A stretch of 52,220 bases of DNA from an uncultured Myxococcaceae bacterium (lineage in GTDB: Bacteria > Myxococcota_A > Polyangia > Polyangiales > Ga0077539). The stretch covers positions 1 through 52,220 of the forward strand of contig CAMFHP010000053.1 of NCBI GenBank assembly GCA_945952225.1, read 5' to 3'. The position numbers and the translations under genes are program-made. Each line of letters opens with the position of its first letter. Position 1 is the first letter of the stretch. The notes beneath the pieces are model-generated. The model ran no database searches and was not told where the DNA came from. It saw nothing but the letters and a program-made list of their open reading frames with translations. This document shows, in pieces, positions 37,560 to 45,625 of this stretch.

Positions 37560-39230
37560 CTAGCGCGATCGACGGCGCCACACGACGGTGCCAAACACCG
37601 CCGCGGTGACCGCGGAGAGGAGGGCGCGGAGGCCTGGCTTCGCGGGCGTCGGAGCCGCAGCGTCGGCCTTGCGACGGGTGGGCGCCGCGGGGCGCGTGAA
37701 GCCCGGCGGGAGGCTGTTCACGGGCGTGTTGCGGGGCAGCGGGGCCACCACGGGAGGCGGCGTCGGAGGGATCGACGGGGTGGGCGCAGGGGCGCTTCCC
37801 GCGGCGCCGCGGAGGGTCACCGGGGGAATGGGCGAGCGCACCATGGAGGCGAGGCGCACGCGACCGCGGGGCACCTCGGCGAGGTCGCGCGCCGTGGCCG
37901 CGGGCGGGGCCGCGCCGTTGGGAGGACCACCCCAGCGACCGCGCACCGGATGGGCGCAGGCGATGGGGCCGCGCCACGGGTGACGGATCGCGTAGCGGGC
38001 TTGAAAGTTGTTGCCGCCCCACTCCGAGGGACGCGCGCCCTGTTCGAGGCGACCGTTCGCGTCGGTCACGGCCTCGCGTCCGCCCACGATGGCCGGCGCC
38101 TCGCGAAAGATGAGGTCTTCGGTGAGCGTGGCGCGGTCGTAGCGCGTGTGCATGCGCGTCACGGTCATGTTGTAGACGTGGTAGCTGCGGTCGAAGCCGG
38201 GGCGTCCCGCGCCGAGCACGTCGGCGCCGAGCGTGGCGAGGTCGCTCTGCGCGAGGGGCGGCGTCGGGCACGGGTCGCAGGAGCTCGTTCCCCACGCGTA
38301 TTCGGTGACCACGGCGCGGCCGCCGGCCTGGTCGAGGGTGTAGTCGAAGAGGCGGGCGTAGAGCTCGCCGAAGCGGTCGCGCGCGCTCTCGGCCACGTCG
38401 AGGTTCGTGGGCACGAAGGCGTTGGTGTAGTTGGCCACCTCGAAGCGCGACGAGGGGTGGAGGATGTAGACGATGAGATCCTGCGCGCCCGTCGCGTTCA
38501 TGAGCCCGAGGCGCACGGGCAGACGGAAGTCCTGCGCGTCGTAGTGGAAGCGCAACGGAGACAGACGCACACCGCCCGACGGACGGCGCTCCGCGCGCTC
38601 GATGTCGACCTTGGCGACGAAGAACTTCCACTGCTCGCGCACGTACGGCGCGAGGTACTGCGCGGCCCCCTGCGGGATGTTGTAGTGGTTCAGCCGCAGC
38701 CACGTTTCGAGCCCCGTCGACTGCGTGGCCGAGAGCACCACGACCTCGTACTCGCCGACGGTGAACTGCGCCTCGATGCGCACGCCGAGGTCTTCGCGCG
38801 CGCCCCGCGAACGCTGCACGGCCATGCCTCCGAGCGGCATCGCCGACGGCGCGGGCACGGCCTCGACCACGGGCGTCGCGCAGGGGTCTTCTTCCCAGTA
38901 CTCCACGAGCCGCGGGGCCGTGAGCCCTTCGAGGTGCGTGAACACGTCGTGGGGCAGCGTGCGCACGTTCTCGCGCTGCAACACGATGGGCACGGGCACC
39001 ACCATGGCGAAGTCCTGCGCGGGGCCGTTGTAGTCGTTGCTCATCGAGAGCACGGTGCGCGTGCCCTCGCGCATCAGGGCCACGCGCGTGGCGGGGTTCG
39101 AAAGCTGCTCGCTCGACCCCGACACGTAGAAGCCGCAGAACGCGTCGGCCGCGCGCGGCGTGAGCGACGAGAACGCGAGCGCAGCGCACAGCGCGGCCAC
39201 CGGGGCGCGCGAGACGTACCGACGATCCAT
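37560..39230 (-). CDS. DUF2330 family exported protein
   Basis: 556 aa from ATG 39230, supported by GAGGGAG about 8 nt upstream; the ORF upstream to 39320 precedes the signal peptide. The signal peptide ends PRAADA before FCGFYVSG. The next 400 residues match the DUF2330 family (FCGFYVSGSSEQLSNPATRV, MSNDYNGPAQDFAMVVPVP, LRLNHYNIPQG, FVAKVDI), whose members are secreted and of unknown function. A Pro/Ala/Thr-rich linker leads to a C-terminal hydrophobic helix ended by WRRRSR, like a sorting or membrane-anchor tail, though no Cys precedes it as in MYXO-CTERM signals. An ECF sigma-factor gene lies 86 bases upstream on the same strand. Confidence 0.9.
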   Translation of the reverse strand: MDRRYVSRAPVAALCAALAFSSLTPRAADAFCGFYVSGSSEQLSNPATRVALMREGTRTVLSMSNDYNGPAQDFAMVVPVPIVLQRENVRTLPHDVFTHLEGLTAPRLVEYWEEDPCATPVVEAVPAPSAMPLGGMAVQRSRGAREDLGVRIEAQFTVGEYEVVVLSATQSTGLETWLRLNHYNIPQGAAQYLAPYVREQWKFFVAKVDIERAERRPSGGVRLSPLRFHYDAQDFRLPVRLGLMNATGAQDLIVYILHPSSRFEVANYTNAFVPTNLDVAESARDRFGELYARLFDYTLDQAGGRAVVTEYAWGTSSCDPCPTPPLAQSDLATLGADVLGAGRPGFDRSYHVYNMTVTRMHTRYDRATLTEDLIFREAPAIVGGREAVTDANGRLEQGARPSEWGGNNFQARYAIRHPWRGPIACAHPVRGRWGGPPNGAAPPAATARDLAEVPRGRVRLASMVRSPIPPVTLRGAAGSAPAPTPSIPPTPPPVVAPLPRNTPVNSLPPGFTRPAAPTRRKADAAAPTPAKPGLRALLSAVTAAVFGTVVWRRRSR

Positions 39231-39316
39231 GGCCCTGACTCCCTCTTGCAGTGCGAACGTGAGAACGAAACCGTCGAGACCGCGCGACGCGCCCGCCCCT
39301 TGGGTGCGAAGCCCCC

Positions 39317-39925
39317 TCACCCGAAGCGCGCGAGGGCCTCGCGGAGGCGCTTCACCGACTGCGCGATGCGCGTCTTCACGGTGCCGAGGGGCTGGTCGAG
39401 ACGCTCGGCGATCTCGGAGTGCGAGAGCCCGCTGAAGTAGGCCAGTTCGAGCACCTCGCGCTGCTCCGGTCGCAGCGTGTCGAGGGCCGCGCGCACGGCC
39501 TCGGCGCGCTCGGCGTCGACGACGGCGCCCTCGGGCGAACTGGGCGCCTCGACGAGCACGGCCTCCTCGCGGGTGTGCGACTCTTCGTGGCGTCCGCGGC
39601 GGCTGCGCGCGCGCACCACGTCGATGGCGCGGTTGCGCGTGAGGGTCACCAGCCAGGCCATGGCCGTGCCTCGCGTGCGGTCGAAGGTGCCCGCCTCACG
39701 CCAGGCACGCGCGAAGACCTCCTGCACGATGTCTTCGGCCTCGGTGCGGCTCCCGGTGACCCGCAGCGCCACCGCGAGGAGCAGCGCGCCGAGCGTGTCG
39801 TAGAGCGCCATCACGGCGGCACGGTCGCCCGCGGCCACACGTTCGAGCAGCGCCTCCGCCTCGCCGGGGGCGAGCGCGGCCGACGGCACGACGCGTTCTT
39901 CGGAGCTGGTCTCGACCGATGCCAT
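39317..39925 (-). CDS. ECF-type RNA polymerase sigma factor
   Basis: 202 aa. Region 2 binds the -10 (AEDIVQEVFARAWREAGTF, DRTRGTAMAWLVTLTRNRAIDVVR, about 60-105) and region 4 binds the -35 (LRPEQREVLELAYFSGLSHSEIAERLDQPLGTVKTRI, about 150-190, here quoted in pieces). The lack of region 3 places it in group IV (ECF), SigK/RpoE-like. No anti-sigma factor follows; instead a DUF2330 gene does. It has a TTGACA-type housekeeping promoter just upstream, so it does not obviously autoregulate. I cannot predict its regulon. Confidence 0.94.
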   Translation of the reverse strand: MASVETSSEERVVPSAALAPGEAEALLERVAAGDRAAVMALYDTLGALLLAVALRVTGSRTEAEDIVQEVFARAWREAGTFDRTRGTAMAWLVTLTRNRAIDVVRARSRRGRHEESHTREEAVLVEAPSSPEGAVVDAERAEAVRAALDTLRPEQREVLELAYFSGLSHSEIAERLDQPLGTVKTRIAQSVKRLREALARFG

Positions 39926-39951
39926 TGAGCCTCACACCCGCAGGGCGGCGC

Positions 39952-39981
39952 ATCGTCGTGCAGCGCGCGGAGCCGTGTCAA
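39952..39981 (-). promoter_or_regulatory. Predicted promoter of the ECF sigma-factor gene
   Basis: On the minus strand a perfect TTGACA (39976-39981) is followed after 18 bases by GACGAT (39952-39957), a weak -10, about 26 nt before the ATG. Confidence 0.5.
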
Positions 39982-40032
39982 CGCAAGACCGCGGTGCGCG
40001 AGGCCCATTCCCGATGCGCGCGCGGGTGGTGT

Positions 40033-40038
40033 TAGCGT
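40033..40038 (+). promoter_or_regulatory. Predicted -10 box (TAGCGT) of the amidohydrolase gene
   Basis: TAGCGT ends 11 nt before ATG 40050, which has no Shine-Dalgarno; no clear -35 box. Confidence 0.35.
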
Positions 40039-40049
40039 CACCGACCGCG

Positions 40050-41807
40050 ATGACCTACGACCTCAAGATCACGGGCGGAACCCTTCTCGATGGCACCGGC
40101 GCGGCGCCCCGCATCGCCGACGTGGCAGTGCGCGACGGGCGCATCGTCGCCGTGGGCGCGTGCCCCGAAGACGCAGCGCGCACCCTCGACGCCACGGGGC
40201 TCTGGGTGACGCCGGGCTTCGTCGACATCCACACGCACTACGACGGCCAGGTGTCGTGGGACGAGACCCTCTCGCCCTCGGCGATGCACGGGGTCACGAC
40301 CTGTGTGATCGGCAACTGCGGCGTGGGCTTCGCGCCGGTGCGTGAGACCGACCGCGCGCGGCTCATCGCACTGATGGAAGGCGTCGAAGACATTCCCGGC
40401 AGCGCGCTCGCCGAGGGCATCCGTTGGCGCTGGGAGAGCTTTCCCCAGTACATGGACGCCCTCGCCGCGATGCCCCGCACCATCGACGTGCTCACGCAGA
40501 TTCCCCACGACGCGCTGCGGGTCTACGTGATGGGCGACCGGGCCATCGCGGGCGCCGCGGCCACCGACGACGACATCGCCGCGATGCGCGCGCTCGTGCA
40601 CGAGGCCCTGCGCGCGGGCGCAGCGGGCTTCTCGACGGGCCGCTCCGACAACCACCGCGCGGCCAACGGCGACGCCACGCCCGCCTCGGAGACCGACGCG
40701 CGCGAGCTCGCGGGCATCGCGGGCGCGTTCGAGGGCATCGCCCACGGCGTGCTCCAGGCCGTGAGCGATTTCGACATGGCCAGAGGCCCCGAACACTTCG
40801 ACCGCGAGTTCGACCTCATCGAGTCGATGGCCGCGGGCGCGCACGGTCACCCGGTCTCCGTCTCGCTCATGCAGCGCGACATGGAGCCCGACCAGTGGCG
40901 GCGCATCCTCGCGCGCGTCGAGGCCGCGAACCACCGCGGTGTTCCGATGCGCGTGCAGGCGGCGCCGCGGGCCATCGGCGTGCTCCTCGGGCTCGAAGCG
41001 ACCTTCCATCCGTTCATGGGATTCCCGAGCTACAAGCGCATCGCGCACCTGCCCCTCGCCGAGCGCGTGGCGGCGATGCGCGCCCCCGCGTTCAAGGCAC
41101 AGCTCCTCACCGAGACCAGCGAGAAGGTCGCGGGCGATGGGAGCCCCATTCCTCCCCTCGCCGACATGCTCCTCGCGCGCATCGAGATGGTCGCGCTGCG
41201 GCTCTTTCGTCTCGGCGAGCGCCCCGCGTACGAGCCCTCGGTGGAGCAGTCGCTCTACGCCGAAGCCCAGGCCACGGGACGCGGCGCGCTCGACGTGGTC
41301 TACGACGCGCTCCTCGAACACGACGGCCGCGAGCTCTTGTACTTCCCGCTCTACAACTACACCGAGTTCTCGCTCGACAACGTGCGCACCATGCTCACGC
41401 ACCCGAGCGCGCTCATCGGACTCAGCGACGGCGGCGCCCACGTGGGCACGGTCTGCGACGCGAGCTACGCCACCTTCGCGCTCATGCACTGGGTCCGCGA
41501 CCGCGCGAACGACCGCCTCTCGCCCGAGCTCGTGGTGCAGAAGCTCGCCCGCGACACGGCCCGCTTCATCGGCCTCGCCGACCGCGGAACCCTCGAAGTC
41601 GGCATGCGCGCCGACCTCAACGTCATCGACCCCGCGCGCCTCGCGCTCCACCGCCCGCGCATGGCCCGCGACCTCCCTGCGGGCGGACGTCGCCTGGTGC
41701 AAGACGCCTCGGGCTACGTCGCCACCTTCGTCGCGGGCACGCAGATCGTCGACCGCGACACGCTCACCGACGCGCGCCCCGGACACCTCGTGCGCATGGG
41801 CCGCTGA
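40050..41807 (+). CDS. D-aminoacylase-type amidohydrolase
   Basis: 585 aa. It belongs to the amidohydrolase superfamily, N-acyl-D-amino-acid deacylase group, which hydrolyse N-acyl D-amino acids (or related amides) with a zinc-dependent TIM barrel. Motifs: [14 protein letters not shown] (metal His pair), [15 protein letters not shown] (the NCG Cys is a metal ligand in D-aminoacylase), and [13 protein letters not shown] with the catalytic Asp. The N- and C-terminal segments form the small beta sandwich ([14 protein letters not shown] ... [14 protein letters not shown]). Substrate specificity is not evident; close relatives are often annotated only by family. It converges on ribA with a strong hairpin between. 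Confidence 0.9.
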   Translation: MTYDLKITGGTLLDGTGAAPRIADVAVRDGRIVAVGACPEDAARTLDATGLWVTPGFVDIHTHYDGQVSWDETLSPSAMHGVTTCVIGNCGVGFAPVRETDRARLIALMEGVEDIPGSALAEGIRWRWESFPQYMDALAAMPRTIDVLTQIPHDALRVYVMGDRAIAGAAATDDDIAAMRALVHEALRAGAAGFSTGRSDNHRAANGDATPASETDARELAGIAGAFEGIAHGVLQAVSDFDMARGPEHFDREFDLIESMAAGAHGHPVSVSLMQRDMEPDQWRRILARVEAANHRGVPMRVQAAPRAIGVLLGLEATFHPFMGFPSYKRIAHLPLAERVAAMRAPAFKAQLLTETSEKVAGDGSPIPPLADMLLARIEMVALRLFRLGERPAYEPSVEQSLYAEAQATGRGALDVVYDALLEHDGRELLYFPLYNYTEFSLDNVRTMLTHPSALIGLSDGGAHVGTVCDASYATFALMHWVRDRANDRLSPELVVQKLARDTARFIGLADRGTLEVGMRADLNVIDPARLALHRPRMARDLPAGGRRLVQDASGYVATFVAGTQIVDRDTLTDARPGHLVRMGR

Positions 41808-41852
41808 GCCCCGCCGCGCACGGTCCCACCCTTCGCGCTCCACCAACGAGAA

Positions 41853-41881
41853 AGGCCCCCGCGAGTCGATCGCGAGGGCCT
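41853..41881. terminator. Likely intrinsic terminator between the amidohydrolase and ribA
   Basis: A 12-bp stem (AGGCCCCCGCGA / TCGCGAGGGCCT, one mismatch, 5-nt loop) lies between two convergent genes. Read on the minus strand, the stem is followed by TTCTCGTT, a short T-rich run, so it best serves ribA, and possibly both genes. Confidence 0.7.
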
Positions 41882-41909
41882 CTCTGTGCGCGCACTTCGC
41901 GGCGCGCGA

Positions 41910-42560
41910 TCACTCCGCGTCGAAGCCGTCCATCCAGCGCGGGAGCGAGTGGTTCATGCGAACGCGCTTCGCTTCGAGGTAGCCCTGCGAGTACTCGTTG
42001 GGGCGGATGAGCACGGGCACACGCTCGCGCACGTCGACGCCGAGCGCGCGCATCGCGGCGACCTTCTCGGGGTTGTTGGTCATGAGGCGGATCGAGCGCA
42101 CGCCGAGGTGGCGCAGCATCGCCGCCGAGCCCTCGTAGCTGCGCGTGTCGTCGGGCAGACCGAGCTGGCGGTTCGCGTCGACGGTGTCGACCCCGCGGGC
42201 CTGGAGCGCGTACGCGCGGATCTTGTTGGCGAGGCCGATGCCGCGGCCCTCCTGACGGAGGTAGAGCACCACGCCGCAGCCCTCGTCGGCGATGACGCGC
42301 ATCGCGTGTTCGAGCTGCTCGTTGCAGTCGCACTTGAGCGACCCGAGCACCTCGCTCGTGAGGCACTCGGAGTGGAGGCGCACGGGCACGTCGTTCATGC
42401 CCGCGACGTCGCCTGCGACGATGGCGACGTGCTCCTTCGTGGGGTCGTCGGTGTAGCGAAAGACCGTCACCGTGAAGTGACCGTGGCGCGTCGGCAGCGG
42501 CGCCGTGGCTTCGACGATCAACTGGTGGCGCGCGCTCTGGATCGATGCGGTCTGGGTCAT
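41910..42560 (-). CDS. ribA: GTP cyclohydrolase II
   Basis: 216 aa. It opens the imidazole ring of GTP, the first step of riboflavin synthesis. The zinc site is HSECLTSEVLGSLKCDCNEQL (three Cys), followed by LYLRQEGRGIGLANKIRAY with the catalytic residues and GTP-binding RSIRLMTNNPEK. The start at ATG 42560 is supported by GGAGAG 8 nt upstream. The protein lacks the DHBP synthase domain, so it is the RibA-only form; ribB, ribD and ribH are not nearby. Confidence 0.95.
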   Translation of the reverse strand: MTQTASIQSARHQLIVEATAPLPTRHGHFTVTVFRYTDDPTKEHVAIVAGDVAGMNDVPVRLHSECLTSEVLGSLKCDCNEQLEHAMRVIADEGCGVVLYLRQEGRGIGLANKIRAYALQARGVDTVDANRQLGLPDDTRSYEGSAAMLRHLGVRSIRLMTNNPEKVAAMRALGVDVRERVPVLIRPNEYSQGYLEAKRVRMNHSLPRWMDGFDAE

Positions 42561-42715
42561 TGCGTTCACTCTCCGTCGTGCGACGCCGCGGGCGCGTCGT
42601 CCGGCTCTGCGCTCGTTCGTTCCGACCACTGTGATGCACGGCGCGGGGGTCCGGGTGCCGTGCGGTGCGCACAACGAAGCGGCGCAGATTCTTCCGCGCC
42701 TCTCGCGCGGCGTTG

Positions 42716-42725
42716 CTTGTACAAG
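42716..42725. promoter_or_regulatory. 10-bp perfect palindrome upstream of thiO
   Basis: CTTGTACAAG sits in the 222-bp divergent region between ribA and thiO, in its least GC-rich part, about 58 nt before the thiO start. It is a candidate operator. Confidence 0.35.
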
Positions 42726-42782
42726 ATGCGTAACGGGCTGCAGATGTAGGTTCGCGGCGGCCCGAACGCAACGGAGGACCTC

Positions 42783-43901
42783 ATGTCGTCTCGCACCGCC
42801 CGCGTCGTCGTGATCGGCGGCGGAATTGTGGGTTCGCTCATCGCGCTGCGCCTCGCCGACGCGGGCTGCGACGTGCAGGTGCTCGAACGCACCGCGCCCG
42901 GTGCCGAAGCATCGAGCCACGCGGCGGGCATCCTCGCGGCGCAATCGGAAGCGACGGGGCCCGGTGCGCTCTTCGACCTCGCGATGGAGAGCCGCGCGCT
43001 CCACGCCTCGCTCGCCGACGAGCTGCGCGGGCGCACGGGCGTCGACGTGGGCTTCGAACGCCACGGCGTGCTCGATGTGGCCCGCGGCGCCGAGGCCGAC
43101 GCGCTCGTGGCGAAGCACGCGTGGCAGACCGCGCGCGGGCTCTCCGTCGAGGTGCTCGACGCGAAGGGCCTCCGCGCGAAGGAGCCCGGCCTCGCCGCGG
43201 GATTCGAACGCGGCGTGTGGTTCCCTGAAGACGCGTGCGTCGACCCCGCGCGGCTCGTGAAGGCCATCGTGACGGCGGCCGCGCGTGCGGGTGTGACCTT
43301 TCGCAGCGGTGTGACCGCGCGCCGCGTGCTGCTTGAACACGGACGCGCCGTGGGCGTCGACACCGACGACGGCGCGGTCGAAGGCGACGCCGTGGTGCTC
43401 GCCGCGGGCGCGTGGAGCGGCCTCGTCGAGCAGGGACTCGGCAACCCCGCGAGCGTGCGTCCCGCGCGCGGGCAGATCGTCGAGTTCGAGACCTCCGTGC
43501 CGCCGCTCCGCGGTGTGGTCTTCGCGAACGGTGGCTATGTGGTTCCGCGCGCCGACGGACGCGTCGTGGCGGGCTCGACGCTGGAGTTCGTGGGCTACCG
43601 CCGCGGGGTCACCGCCGACGGGCTCGCGAAGGTGCTCGCCGTCGCGACGCGCACGGTGCCCTCGCTCGGAGAAGCCACCGTGGCGCGCACCTGGTCGAAC
43701 TTCCGACCGTTCACCGACGACAAGGTCGCGCTCGTGGGCACGCGCGGCATCGAGGGCCTCGTGGTCGCGACGGGACACCACCGCAGCGGCATTCTTCTCG
43801 GCCCCGTGACCGCCGAGATCGTGCGCGACCTCGTCGTGCGCGGAAACACCCGCCACGCCATCGCGGCCCTCTCGCCCCTGCGCACGATCCCCTCGGCATG
43901 A
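42783..43901 (+). CDS. thiO: Glycine oxidase ThiO-type FAD enzyme
   Basis: 372 aa. It belongs to the D-amino-acid oxidase family and in thiamine synthesis oxidises glycine to iminoglycine for the thiazole ring. The FAD-binding motif is VVVIGGGIVGSLIALRLA (8-25), followed by a ribose-binding Glu in VQVLER. ASSHAAGILAAQSEA is the ThiO-type active-site start, AAGAWSG the central FAD loop, and VATGHHRSGILLGPVTAEIV the C-terminal FAD signature. GGAGG lies 5 nt before ATG. thiG/thiS are not in the window, so a general D-amino-acid/glycine oxidase role is possible. The stop overlaps the next start (ATGA). Confidence 0.9.
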   Translation: MSSRTARVVVIGGGIVGSLIALRLADAGCDVQVLERTAPGAEASSHAAGILAAQSEATGPGALFDLAMESRALHASLADELRGRTGVDVGFERHGVLDVARGAEADALVAKHAWQTARGLSVEVLDAKGLRAKEPGLAAGFERGVWFPEDACVDPARLVKAIVTAAARAGVTFRSGVTARRVLLEHGRAVGVDTDDGAVEGDAVVLAAGAWSGLVEQGLGNPASVRPARGQIVEFETSVPPLRGVVFANGGYVVPRADGRVVAGSTLEFVGYRRGVTADGLAKVLAVATRTVPSLGEATVARTWSNFRPFTDDKVALVGTRGIEGLVVATGHHRSGILLGPVTAEIVRDLVVRGNTRHAIAALSPLRTIPSA

Positions 43902-44749
43902 TCGTCTCGCATCGCATCACGGCCAACGGCCTCACCCACCACGTGCTCGAACACCCGGGACGCGGCGGTGACACCGTGCTGCTGCTCCACGGATACCTCG
44001 ACCTCGCGCGGAGCTTCACCGCCGTCATCGACCGCCTCGGCGACGCGGGCCATCGCGTGATCGCCCCGGATTTCAGGGGTCACGGCGACACCGACCGCGC
44101 CCCGCCGGGGAGCTACTACCACTTCGCGGACTACGTCGCCGACGTGGTCGCGATCCTCGACGCGCTCGCCATCGAGCGCCCCCACGTCGTGGCGCACTCC
44201 ATGGGCGGATCGGTCGCCACGATGCTCGCGGGCGCGCTGCCCGAGCGCGTTCGCTCCCTCGCGCTGCTCGAAGGTGTGGGGCCGCCCGCGATGCCCGCCG
44301 AGGTGGCGCCCGACCGCACGGCGCGCTGGCTCGAAGGGCTCGCGAAACACCGCGCGCGAAGGCCCCGGCGCGTGGCCTCCCTCGACGAGGCCGTGGCGCG
44401 CATGAAGCTCTCGAACCCCGACGTGCCCGACGAGACGCTGCGCACCGTGGCGCCGTGGGCGCTCCGTGAGGTCGACGGCGCGTGGGAGTTCCGCTTCGAC
44501 CCGCTGCACCAGACGACCTCGCCGAACCGCTTCGACGCCGAGGGATTCGAAGCGTACATCGCCCGCATCGTGTGCCCCGTGCTCCACGTGTGGGGGCGCG
44601 ATCCCGCCGAGTGGCACGCCTACACCGACCGCGCGCTGCGCTATCCCCACGCGCGCACCGTGGTGTTCGCCGACGCGGGCCACATGCTCCACTGGACGCG
44701 CCCCGCAGACCTCGCCGACGCGCTCGTCGCGTTCCTCCGCGGGGCGTGA
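43898..44749 (+). CDS. Alpha/beta hydrolase
   Basis: 283 aa from ATG 43898, overlapping the thiO stop as ATGA; the ORF could be extended upstream only through thiO. The fold is clear: oxyanion-hole strand VLLLHGYLD (27-35), nucleophile Ser101 in AHSMGGS, and the C-terminal catalytic His in ADAGHMLHW, with an acid in VWGRDPAEW. Substrate is unknown; esterase, epoxide or haloalkane hydrolase roles are all possible in this family. Translational coupling suggests it serves the same pathway as ThiO. Confidence 0.9.
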   Translation: MIVSHRITANGLTHHVLEHPGRGGDTVLLLHGYLDLARSFTAVIDRLGDAGHRVIAPDFRGHGDTDRAPPGSYYHFADYVADVVAILDALAIERPHVVAHSMGGSVATMLAGALPERVRSLALLEGVGPPAMPAEVAPDRTARWLEGLAKHRARRPRRVASLDEAVARMKLSNPDVPDETLRTVAPWALREVDGAWEFRFDPLHQTTSPNRFDAEGFEAYIARIVCPVLHVWGRDPAEWHAYTDRALRYPHARTVVFADAGHMLHWTRPADLADALVAFLRGA

Positions 44750-44756
44750 CCGGGGC

Positions 44757-45602
44757 TCAGCGCTTCGGCTTCTTCACGCGCGTCCACGCGCAGGGCCAGG
44801 CCTCTTCGCGCGTGTGCGGAAGGGCGTTGTACACGTCCCAATCGTGGGCGGGCACGAGCCGCGCGCCGTGCTCGCGCTCCGCGGCGTCGAGGCGCGCGTA
44901 GGTCTCGCGCTGCGCGGGAATGCTCCACGACAGCGCGCGCATGTAGAGGCTCGGCGGCTTCGAAGCGTCGTCGCGCACGTCGTCGGCGAACATGGCCGCG
45001 TCGCCCGCGTGCACCATCCACCCCTCGCCCGCGAGCTTCACGGCCACGGCGGTCGATCCCTCGGTGTGCCCGCGCGCGTCGAGGAGCAGCACGGTGCCGT
45101 CGCCGAAGAGGTCGTGCGACGCGCCGAAGCCCAGCGCCGCGGGGCCCGTGAACGACCACCGCTGCACCGTCGGCAGGTCGAGCGCCCGCGGGTCATACGA
45201 CGGACGCCCTCTCCGCCACGTCGCGGCCCACTCGGTCTCCGCGCAGTGCACCGTGGCCTTCGGAAAGTCTGCCGCGCCGCCGATGTGGTCGATGTGCAGG
45301 TGCGTCGCGACGATGTGCTTCACGTCGCCGGGGCTGTACCCGAGCGAGAGGAGCTGCGACGCGATGGCGTCTTCGGGCTTCACATCGAGCCCAAGAAAGA
45401 GCGTCTTCGCGCGCCCCGGATCGCGCTCGGGCCACGCGCACTGCGACCGCGACCAGCCCGCGTCGACGAGCACGAGCCCGTCGGGCCGCTCGATCACCGC
45501 GATGGTGGCGGGCATGCGCACGGCACCGAGACCGCCGCCCCCGCGACGCAGCACGAACGCGGGCGCCTGCATCGTGCCCGACGTGCGAAAGAGCACACTC
45601 AT
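44757..45602 (-). CDS. MBL-fold metallo-hydrolase, lactonase-like
   Basis: 281 aa. The metal-binding pattern THLHIDHIGG (His101, His103, Asp105, His106), a second metal Asp and His in DARGHTEGS and HAGDAAMF, and PAHDW near the end place it in the metallo-beta-lactamase fold. Spacing fits the AHL lactonase/AttM branch that cleaves acyl-homoserine lactones, but other MBL lactonases or esterases are possible. The start (MSVLFRTSGTMQAP) is at 45602. It is 23 bases downstream of the TonB-dependent receptor gene on the same strand and so probably belongs to its operon. It converges on the alpha/beta hydrolase gene, with 7 bases between. Confidence 0.86.
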   Translation of the reverse strand: MSVLFRTSGTMQAPAFVLRRGGGGLGAVRMPATIAVIERPDGLVLVDAGWSRSQCAWPERDPGRAKTLFLGLDVKPEDAIASQLLSLGYSPGDVKHIVATHLHIDHIGGAADFPKATVHCAETEWAATWRRGRPSYDPRALDLPTVQRWSFTGPAALGFGASHDLFGDGTVLLLDARGHTEGSTAVAVKLAGEGWMVHAGDAAMFADDVRDDASKPPSLYMRALSWSIPAQRETYARLDAAEREHGARLVPAHDWDVYNALPHTREEAWPCAWTRVKKPKR

Positions 45603-45625
45603 GGGCCCGGTTGCTTATCACACCG

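Noticed and set aside
42561-42782. Possible FMN or TPP riboswitch between ribA and thiO
   Set aside because: I found none of the conserved core sequences of these riboswitches; only the short palindrome stands out.
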